Shown here: in pieces, positions 1 through 5,102 of the stretch
Position numbering within the stretch: position 1 is the stretch's first letter
Layout: every line of letters begins with the position of its first letter
Source of the DNA: Cryomorphaceae bacterium
GTDB taxonomy: Bacteria > Bacteroidota > Bacteroidia > Flavobacteriales > Schleiferiaceae
Assembly (NCBI GenBank): GCA_013911625.1
Contig: JACESW010000104.1
Span: forward strand, 1-5,102
Reading direction: 5' to 3'
Length of the DNA stretch: 5,102 nucleotides
The notes under the pieces: model-generated
Databases searched by the model: none
The model's input: the letters and a program-made list of their open reading frames with translations, nothing else
Told to the model about the DNA's origin: nothing
Program-made: the position numbers and the translations under genes

Positions 1-227
1 ATATAAGTCAGGAAGAACTTTGGGCATGTACCTCTTGTAATGCCTGTGTTCAAGCTTGTCCAGTTGATATAGATCCTTTGAATATCATCATGCAACTCCG
101 TAACTTCGCCACCATGGAGGAGAGCAGTGCGCCAGCCGAGCTCAATGCCATGATGACGAACGTCGAGAACAATGGAGCGCCATGGCCATTTTCACAAATG
201 GACAGAGCCAATTGGATCAACGAATAG
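1..227 (+). CDS. 4Fe-4S dicluster (HdrC/GlpC-like) protein, C-terminal fragment
   Basis: This is the last 74 codons of a gene whose start lies left of the window, read in the frame beginning at base 3 and ending with TAG at 225-227. Visible residues 9-20 form a ferredoxin-type motif, C-x2-C-x2-C-x3-C-P (CTSCNACVQACP), which ligates a [4Fe-4S] cluster. In the HdrC/GlpC/LutB-like family this is normally the second of two such motifs; the first would lie off the window. The tail NNGAPWPFSQMDRANW resembles the conserved 'NPWG...R..W' ending of heterodisulfide-reductase-like subunits. Flavobacterial relatives, as I recall, are about 440 aa with N-terminal membrane segments, but none of that is visible here. 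It probably passes electrons to or from the HdrB-like protein encoded at 758-1546. The family call is strong; the physiological substrate is unknown. Confidence 0.85.
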   Translation, partial: ISQEELWACTSCNACVQACPVDIDPLNIIMQLRNFATMEESSAPAELNAMMTNVENNGAPWPFSQMDRANWINE

Positions 228-260
228 CACCAAAAACAACCCAAATACAAACAGTAATTC

Positions 261-276
261 TTTTAACGCGTTAAAA
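261..276. promoter_or_regulatory. perfect 16-bp palindrome upstream of the HAD gene
   Basis: TTTTAACGCGTTAAAA is its own reverse complement over all 16 bases and ends 7 bases before the ATG at 284. It sits in the 56-base gap between the iron-sulfur gene and the HAD gene. As RNA it would form only a weak six-pair A/U stem with a CGCG loop, so a dimeric DNA-binding protein site is the more natural reading. No convincing Bacteroidota promoter (TTTG ... TAnnTTTG) is seen beside it. The palindrome is certain; its function is inference. Confidence 0.35.
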
Positions 277-283
277 CACACAC

Positions 284-727
284 ATGGAAAAAAGCGCAAA
301 TGCCCACATCGACAACCTATTACGCGAAGCATCTGAAGACGGCCAGCTGATCAGCCCTATGCTGCCTGAAGAAATCAAGAATTACCTTATCGACATTGAT
401 GGCACCATCTGTGACGATATACCAAACGAGGAACCTGAGCGTATGGCTACAGCTAAGTTGTACCCAGACGCATTGGATACCTTGAACAAGTGGTATGATG
501 AAGGTCACGTGATCACCTTTTTCACCTCTCGTACAGAAGACCACCGTGAAGTCACTGAAAAGTGGCTGAAAGAAAACGGCTTCAAATGGCACGGTCTACT
601 TATGGGTAAGCCACGCGGTGGAAACTACCACTGGGTGGACAACCACATTGTACGTGCAACTCGTTATACGGGTAAGTTCACCGATCTTATTGATAAGGAG
701 ACTACCATTCAAGTATTCGAAGACTAA
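284..727 (+). CDS. small HAD-superfamily phosphatase-like protein
   Basis: This 147-aa soluble protein has a HAD-type core. Motif I is DIDGTICDD (residues 37-45), with D37 as the expected nucleophile and D39 as the general acid/base. Motif II is TFFTSR (78-83), followed by a helix. Motif III is probably the lysine in MGKPRGG (K109). The usual acidic motif IV is represented only by VDNH (118-121) with a single aspartate, D119. There is no large cap domain, so the substrate could be a nucleotide, a sugar phosphate or a phosphorylated macromolecule; the sequence does not say which. Close Bacteroidota relatives, as I recall, are often labelled 'phosphoheptose isomerase', but no SIS-type isomerase domain is visible. 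The ATG at 284 follows an A/C-rich, G-poor leader with no clear Shine-Dalgarno. It lies between two iron-sulfur genes in the same direction and is probably cotranscribed with them. HAD membership is secure; the reaction is unknown. Confidence 0.85.
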   Translation: MEKSANAHIDNLLREASEDGQLISPMLPEEIKNYLIDIDGTICDDIPNEEPERMATAKLYPDALDTLNKWYDEGHVITFFTSRTEDHREVTEKWLKENGFKWHGLLMGKPRGGNYHWVDNHIVRATRYTGKFTDLIDKETTIQVFED

Positions 728-757
728 ACACTGTTCCTAACTCTATCGCATCGAATT

Positions 758-1546
758 ATGACCACTTTCTCAGTACCTACACTCGCACAGATGAATGCCA
801 ATGGCCAAGCGCCTGAAGTACTGTTTTGGGTAGGCTGTGCCGGTAGTTTTGATGATAGAGCGAAGAAGATTACCAAGGCCATGGCGAAAATCTTACACCA
901 CTGCGGTGTAAGCTTCGCCGTGCTTGGAACTGAAGAAGGCTGTACAGGCGATCCTGCAAAACGTGCTGGCAATGAATTCTTGTTCCAAATGCAAGCCATG
1001 ATGAACATCGAAGTTCTAAACGGCTATGGAGTAAAACACATCGTCACGACCTGTCCTCACTGCTTCAATACCTTGAAAAATGAATACCCTGAACTCGGCG
1101 GTGAATACAAAGTAGAACACCACAGCCAATTTCTCAACGGGCTACTCAAAGAAGGCCGCTTGAAAGTTGAGGGCGGTAAATTTCGTGGGAAGAAAATCAC
1201 CTTCCACGATCCTTGTTACCTCGGTCGTGCAAATGACGAATACGAGGCTCCGCGCGCGCTATTAGAAAAGCTAGACGTGGAACTCAAGGAGATGCGTCGC
1301 TGCAAGCAGAACGGACTCTGTTGCGGAGCTGGCGGTGCTCAGATGTTCAAGGAAGCTGAAAAAGGGGATGCGGAAATCAATCACGTTCGTGCGGATGAGG
1401 CATTAGACACCAAAGCTGAAATCGTTGTCGCTGGTTGTCCTTTCTGCAATACTATGCTTACAGACGGTGTGAAGAACCGTGAAAAAGAAGAAGAGGTCCA
1501 AGTACTGGACCTTGCTGAAATGATTGCCCTAGCAGAAGATCTATAA
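758..1546 (+). CDS. HdrB-like (Fe-S)-binding protein with two CCG cysteine-rich domains
   Basis: This 262-aa protein has two CCG domains, the fold that holds the non-cubane clusters of HdrB and is also found in GlpC, GlcF and LutA. Repeat 1 uses C27, then GC at 61-62 in place of the usual CC, then C99-P-H-C102. Repeat 2 is canonical: C153, C188-C189-G190, then C227-P-F-C230. Spacing is near-equal in the two halves (34 residues between the first and second elements, 36-37 between the second and third). No membrane segment or signal peptide is evident, so it is probably cytoplasmic and docks on the membrane-linked HdrC-like protein encoded upstream. It likely takes part in a thiol/disulfide or quinone-linked redox reaction, but the substrate is not known. 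The ATG at 758 gives the short N-terminal lead (TLAQMNANGQAPEVLFW) I recall for the family; M12 is a less likely alternative. The stop is 2 bases from the next start, suggesting translational coupling. Confidence 0.9.
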   Translation: MTTFSVPTLAQMNANGQAPEVLFWVGCAGSFDDRAKKITKAMAKILHHCGVSFAVLGTEEGCTGDPAKRAGNEFLFQMQAMMNIEVLNGYGVKHIVTTCPHCFNTLKNEYPELGGEYKVEHHSQFLNGLLKEGRLKVEGGKFRGKKITFHDPCYLGRANDEYEAPRALLEKLDVELKEMRRCKQNGLCCGAGGAQMFKEAEKGDAEINHVRADEALDTKAEIVVAGCPFCNTMLTDGVKNREKEEEVQVLDLAEMIALAEDL

Positions 1547-1548
1547 TT

Positions 1549-2022
1549 ATGGGAATGCACACGATGAATCCTGAATCGCGCATGTGGTTCTACGGCCTTA
1601 AAACACCAATGAACGCTGCACAATCTGCGGAGTTAAAAGGAATCATGGATGACTTCGTTGGTGGCTGGAAGGCTCACGGTGCGCAGTTAGCCGCTGCTTA
1701 CCGACTCATTGCAAATCAATTTTTGATCATCGCGGTCGATGAAACTCAGCAACAAGCTACCGGGTGTAGTATCGACAAAAGCGTTCACTTGCTTCAAGAG
1801 TTTGGCGAAAATCACGACCTAGATTTCTTCAATCGCATGCTCGTGTACGTTCTGGAGAACGGAACATTTACCTCCTATTCTACCGCAGAACTTAAGGCGG
1901 CGATTGCTGAAGGGAAAATTGGACCCAACACCCAAATCATGAATACCATTGCGGCTACTTTAAAAGAAAGCGGCATGGGTACATTAGACCTAGCGGACAG
2001 CTGGGCTGCGAAATACCTCTAG
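1549..2022 (+). CDS. conserved Bacteroidota protein of unknown function (often mislabelled 'ABC transporter ATPase')
   Basis: This 157-aa protein resembles a family I recall from flavobacteria next to the HdrB-like gene, where it is commonly annotated as an ABC transporter ATPase. No Walker A (GxxGxGKS/T), ABC signature or Walker B is present, so that name is not supported. Recognisable conserved blocks are SRMWFY (10-15), the W40-K-A-H-G region, FLIIAVDE (58-65) and ATGCSIDKSV (70-79), the last with a single cysteine, C73. There is no signal peptide or membrane helix, so it is probably a small cytoplasmic alpha/beta protein. Starts at 1549 (M1), 1555 (M3) and 1564 (M6) are all possible. M1 leaves a 2-base gap to the upstream stop, whereas M6 (MNPESRMWFY) gives an N-terminus closer to relatives as I remember them. 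Its position suggests a role in maturing or supporting the iron-sulfur pair, but this is inference from context only. It ends with TAG, then an in-frame ATT-TAG. Confidence 0.8.
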   Translation: MGMHTMNPESRMWFYGLKTPMNAAQSAELKGIMDDFVGGWKAHGAQLAAAYRLIANQFLIIAVDETQQQATGCSIDKSVHLLQEFGENHDLDFFNRMLVYVLENGTFTSYSTAELKAAIAEGKIGPNTQIMNTIAATLKESGMGTLDLADSWAAKYL

Positions 2023-2024
2023 AT

Positions 2025-2978
2025 TTAGAAAATCGCCTTTGCGATTTCGTAGATATTCTTGCTTTTACCCATGCTGTAGTAGTGCAGGACCGGAACTCCT
2101 GCATCCATAAGCTCCTTGCTCTGTTGGATGCACCATTCAATACCTAATTGACGTACCTGAGCATTGTCTTTACACTTTAACGCTTCGATAGCCAAGGTAT
2201 CAGGAATATCTACGTGAAAAATCTGAGGAAGAATACTCAACTGTCGTTTAGTAACCAACGGTTTTAAACCTGGAACAATCGGTACCGTGATACCTGCCTC
2301 ACGACATTTGTCTACAAAAGCAAAGAACTTACTATTGTCGAAAAATAGCTGAGTCACGATATAATCTGCTCCGGCTTCCACTTTCGCCTTAAGATGCTCA
2401 ATATCAATATTTAAAGACGGAGCCTCAAAATGCTTTTCAGGATAACCAGCTACACCAATACAGAAATCTGTAGCCATAGAGTTTTGAAGATCTTCGTCTA
2501 TATACCTCCCCTGATTCAAATCATTGATTTGCTTTACGAGATCGACAGCATAATTGTTACCGTCTGGCTTTGGTGTGAAGTAGCTCTCACCTTTCGCTTG
2601 ATCCCCACGAAGTGCCACCACATTCTCTATCCCTAAGAAGTTTAGATCAATGAGTACGTTCTCCGTGTCCTCTTTAGTAAACCCACCGCAAAGTACATGA
2701 GGAACCGCCTCTGTTTGGTAACGGTGCATCAGCGCCGCACAGATCCCTACCGTACCTGGACGCTTTCGCACCACCTTTTCTTGCAATAGACCGTTTGGAA
2801 GACGCTTATATACCGTTTCCTCTCTGTGGTAGGTCACGTCAATAAACGGCGGCTTGAATTCCATTAACGGATCAATGTTGTCGAAAATTTCTTGGGCCTT
2901 CTGCCCTTTTAGCGGCGGTAAAATTTCAAAGGTGAATTCACACCCTTTAGCATTCGCTAGTATATCAGTAATCTTCAT
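2025..2978 (-). CDS. metF: 5,10-methylenetetrahydrofolate reductase
   Basis: This is a full-length 317-aa MetF, slightly longer than the E. coli enzyme (296 aa). It is a flavin (FAD) TIM-barrel enzyme that reduces 5,10-methylene-THF to 5-methyl-THF, the methyl donor for MetH. Visible signatures are FEILPP (17-22), whose E18 matches the catalytic glutamate of E. coli MetF (E28), and VALRGD (121-126), whose D126 matches the folate-binding aspartate (D120). GYPEKH (178-183) and TQLFFD (209-214), with Q210, are also present. An insertion around residues 51-75 relative to E. coli accounts for the extra length and is, I believe, usual in this phylum. The ATG at 2978 lies one base after the metH stop (TGA-T-ATG), so translation is probably coupled to metH and no separate promoter is expected. 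The gene ends with TAA followed by ATC and an in-frame TAG. Nothing looks broken. Confidence 0.97.
   Translation of the reverse strand: MKITDILANAKGCEFTFEILPPLKGQKAQEIFDNIDPLMEFKPPFIDVTYHREETVYKRLPNGLLQEKVVRKRPGTVGICAALMHRYQTEAVPHVLCGGFTKEDTENVLIDLNFLGIENVVALRGDQAKGESYFTPKPDGNNYAVDLVKQINDLNQGRYIDEDLQNSMATDFCIGVAGYPEKHFEAPSLNIDIEHLKAKVEAGADYIVTQLFFDNSKFFAFVDKCREAGITVPIVPGLKPLVTKRQLSILPQIFHVDIPDTLAIEALKCKDNAQVRQLGIEWCIQQSKELMDAGVPVLHYYSMGKSKNIYEIAKAIF
2030..2047. terminator. possible two-way hairpin terminator inside the metF 3' end
   Basis: The arms AAATCGC and GCGATTT form a perfect 7-bp stem with a 4-base loop. The hairpin starts 7 bases after the stop of the + strand gene and lies within the last codons of metF. 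On the - strand the right arm runs into ATTTTCT, a short U-rich tail. On the + strand the arm ends in ATTT followed by mixed sequence. The stem is short and AT-rich and the U-tracts are poor, so termination here is plausible but unproven. No better terminator fits between the two converging genes. Confidence 0.35.
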
Positions 2979-2979
2979 A

Positions 2980-5102
2980 TCAATAATTTAAGTTCGGAGC
3001 CAACCATTTCTCAGCAAGCTCCATAGAGATGCCACGCATTACTGCATAGGCTTCTACTTGATCTTTGGCCAATTTTCCTACGGCGAAATATTTGCTTTCC
3101 GGATGAGCGAAGTAATAGCCGCTCACACTAGCCGCTGGGTACATGGCGAGACTTTCGGTCAATGACATCCCTATTTCCTTAGCCTGCAACAACTCAAAAA
3201 TAGTCTCCTTATCTAAGTGGTCGGGGCATGCCGGGTATCCAGGTGCAGGACGAATCCCGCTGTATTTCTCTGCGATAAGATCGTCATTGGTCAGTTGCTC
3301 GTCGGGTGCATATCCCCAGAACTCGCGACGCATGCGAAGGTGCAAGTATTCTGCTAATGCTTCGGCCAATCGGTCCGCCAATGCTTTTAACATCAATGCA
3401 TTGTAATCGTCCATAGCATCCTCAAAGCGCTTCAATGGACCTTCCATATCCAGTCCCGCAGTCACTGCGAAACAACCGACATAATCCTGTAGTATTCCTT
3501 CCGGCGCAACAAAATCTGCCAAACTTTGGAATTTTGATTTCTCACCGGTCTGACGAAGGGCATAAAAGCTGCCTAATTCCCCATTTTGACCAAGCTTAAT
3601 CTCTTCTCCGGCACTGTTGGCTGGGAAAATACCGTACGCTGCCTTCAGGGTTAACCATCCGCCCTTTTTTATATCACGAAGCATGGACTGGGCATCTTTA
3701 AAGAGCTTTTGGGCTTCCTCACCCACCACATCATCCTCAAGAATTCTTGGGTACTTTCCAAAAAGCTGCCAGGTCTGGAAGAACGGCGTCCAGTCGATGT
3801 ATGGAATGACATCACCTACAGCAATATCGTGCACCTGTCTGCTGCCAATGAATTTTGGCGTGGGAACAGTGGTTTTATCAAAGACCAATTTTGGCTTGTT
3901 CTGTTGTGCAAATTCGAAAGGCACTAAAGCTTTGCGCTCACGTTGCTTAGCGTACCCTTCTCTTACCTTTTCAAGCGAGTCTTTCTCTTGCAATACATAA
4001 GTTGGCCCTGCGCTTGAAAGTAGCTTAGAGCTCACGCCTACTGCACGGCTGGCATCACTTACGTGCATTACCGCACCGCTATACTCTGGATCAATCTTCA
4101 CCGCAGTATGCGCTCTTGAAGTGGTTGCGCCACCAATAAGCAATGGAATGTGCATATTCATGCGCTCCATTTCCTTGGCAATATGAATCATTTCATCCAA
4201 GGATGGGGTAATCAATCCACTAAGTCCCAAGATATCTACTTGGTGCTCCTGAGCAGCTTGTAGAATCTTCTCTGGCGGCACCATCACCCCAAGGTCAATG
4301 ATTTCAAAGTTGTTACATGCGAGTACAACACCTACAATGTTCTTACCGATATCGTGCACATCGCCTTTTACCGTAGCAAGTAAGACTTTACCTGCGCTCG
4401 AGCTACCGCCCTCGGCCTTCTCGGCTTCTAGGTAAGGCAGTAGATAGGCAACCGCCTTTTTCATCACACGGGCACTCTTCACTACCTGGGGCAAGAACAT
4501 TTTCCCTTCCCCAAAAAGGTCACCTACGATATTCATTCCGTCCATTAGAGGACCCTCAATAACTTCTAGTGGTCGCGCAAACTGCTGGCGTGCCTCCTCG
4601 ACATCTTCGTCAATGAATTCGGTAATCCCCTTAATCAGTGCGTGTTGCAAGCGCTTAGCGACTGGATCGTTACGCCACTCAAGAACTTTTGCTTCGTCTT
4701 TCACGGTACCTTCTACAGTCTGTGCAAATTCAAGCAATCGTTCTGTCGCATCGTCTCTACGGTCGAGAAGGACATCCTCAATATGGGTCATTAATTCTTT
4801 ATCGACTTCCTCGTAAACCTCAAGCATTGTAGGGTTTACAATTCCCATGCTCATTCCATTTTGAATGGCGTGGTACAGGAACGAAGCGTGCATTGCTTCT
4901 CTAACTGTGTTGTTTCCGCGGAAGCTGAAGCTTACGTTACTCACACCCCCACTCACTTTTGCGTACGGAAGATTTTCACGGATCCATTTGGTCGCACGGA
5001 AAAAGTCTAACGCATTTAAGCGATGCTCCTCCATACCCGTGGCTACAGGGAAAATATTCGGATCGAAAATGATGTCTTCTGGTGGGAAGCCTACTTTCTC
5101 GG
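2980..5102 (-). CDS. metH: cobalamin-dependent methionine synthase, 5'-truncated by window edge
   Basis: MetH transfers a methyl group from 5-methyl-THF through cobalamin to homocysteine, giving methionine and THF. About 706 residues are visible. The frame stays open past the methionine at 5034 to the window edge and encodes [14 protein letters not shown], a pterin-domain motif, so that methionine is internal. Numbered from it, [16 protein letters not shown] (27-42) closes the methyl-THF-binding barrel. A helical cobalamin cap follows at about 70-205. The cobalamin domain holds D225-x-H227-x2-G230 (the cobalt-ligand histidine), S272-G-L and GG at 301-302. The C-terminal reactivation domain (about 370-684) holds YIDWTPFF (412-419) and R595[11 protein letters not shown] for S-adenosylmethionine binding. 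All modules seen are intact. The homocysteine domain and any riboswitch or promoter are off the window; some Bacteroidota carry that domain as a separate protein, as I recall, so full length cannot be judged. Confidence 0.97.
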   Translation of the reverse strand, partial: EKVGFPPEDIIFDPNIFPVATGMEEHRLNALDFFRATKWIRENLPYAKVSGGVSNVSFSFRGNNTVREAMHASFLYHAIQNGMSMGIVNPTMLEVYEEVDKELMTHIEDVLLDRRDDATERLLEFAQTVEGTVKDEAKVLEWRNDPVAKRLQHALIKGITEFIDEDVEEARQQFARPLEVIEGPLMDGMNIVGDLFGEGKMFLPQVVKSARVMKKAVAYLLPYLEAEKAEGGSSSAGKVLLATVKGDVHDIGKNIVGVVLACNNFEIIDLGVMVPPEKILQAAQEHQVDILGLSGLITPSLDEMIHIAKEMERMNMHIPLLIGGATTSRAHTAVKIDPEYSGAVMHVSDASRAVGVSSKLLSSAGPTYVLQEKDSLEKVREGYAKQRERKALVPFEFAQQNKPKLVFDKTTVPTPKFIGSRQVHDIAVGDVIPYIDWTPFFQTWQLFGKYPRILEDDVVGEEAQKLFKDAQSMLRDIKKGGWLTLKAAYGIFPANSAGEEIKLGQNGELGSFYALRQTGEKSKFQSLADFVAPEGILQDYVGCFAVTAGLDMEGPLKRFEDAMDDYNALMLKALADRLAEALAEYLHLRMRREFWGYAPDEQLTNDDLIAEKYSGIRPAPGYPACPDHLDKETIFELLQAKEIGMSLTESLAMYPAASVSGYYFAHPESKYFAVGKLAKDQVEAYAVMRGISMELAEKWLAPNLNY

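Noticed and set aside
228..283. A Bacteroidota promoter (TTTG ... TAnnTTTG) before the HAD gene
   Set aside because: TAATTCTT at about 255-262 is only a partial match to the -7 element and no TTTG lies at the right distance, so no promoter is called.
276..284. Short CA dinucleotide run (ACACACACA) before the HAD start
   Set aside because: It is only nine bases long and fits the generally A/C-rich leader; a phase-variable tract would usually be longer.
320..1008. Minus-strand open frames opposite the HAD and HdrB-like genes (320-592 and 724-1008)
   Set aside because: They lie opposite genes whose protein motifs are clear, and their own translations resemble nothing known to me.
1549..2022. 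ABC transporter ATPase
   Set aside because: Walker A, Walker B and the LSGGQ signature are all absent, and 157 residues is too short for a full nucleotide-binding domain.
3143..4000. Open reading frames on the + strand inside metH (3143-3406, 3617-4000, 3709-3927)
   Set aside because: They are antisense to well-conserved MetH coding sequence, overlap each other, and their translations are Ser/Arg-rich with no recognisable domain.
5032..5034. ATG at 5034 (- strand) as the start of metH
   Set aside because: The frame is open upstream and encodes conserved MetH pterin-domain residues ([14 protein letters not shown]), so this is an internal methionine.

Overview
The window looks like chromosomal DNA from a Bacteroidota bacterium, most likely of the order Flavobacteriales. 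The proteins match, from memory, conserved flavobacterial housekeeping families: an HdrB-like CCG protein, a small HAD protein, the small protein often labelled 'ABC transporter ATPase', and MetF/MetH. Start codons lack strong Shine-Dalgarno sequences and follow A-rich leaders, as is usual in this phylum. Base composition looks moderate and even. No tRNA, rRNA, transposase, integrase, CRISPR array or other sign of recent transfer was seen. The identification rests on recalled families, not on a search.

The left half (1-2022, + strand) is a compact four-gene run. It begins with the C-terminal end of a 4Fe-4S dicluster protein (HdrC/GlpC-like), followed after 56 bases by a small HAD-family phosphatase-like protein. 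After 30 bases comes a two-CCG-domain HdrB-like protein, and after 2 bases a 157-aa conserved protein of unknown function. The two iron-sulfur proteins look like the two halves of a heterodisulfide-reductase-like redox unit whose donor and acceptor are unknown. The HAD gene sits between them. A perfect 16-bp palindrome lies just upstream of the HAD start.

The right half (2025-5102, - strand) is a methionine/one-carbon operon. metH (cobalamin-dependent methionine synthase, its 5' end cut off by the window edge) is followed by metF (methylenetetrahydrofolate reductase) with one base between them. MetF makes 5-methyl-tetrahydrofolate and MetH uses it to methylate homocysteine, so the two enzymes catalyse consecutive steps.

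The two halves converge with only 2 bases between opposing stop codons. At that junction each gene carries a second in-frame stop one codon downstream. A 7-bp-stem hairpin lies inside the 3' end of metF and could serve as a compact two-way terminator. There is no gene-free stretch longer than 56 bases.

I see no clearly novel system. The best candidates for follow-up are the HdrBC-like module with its HAD and unknown-function companions, the palindrome, and the tightly packed convergent junction.
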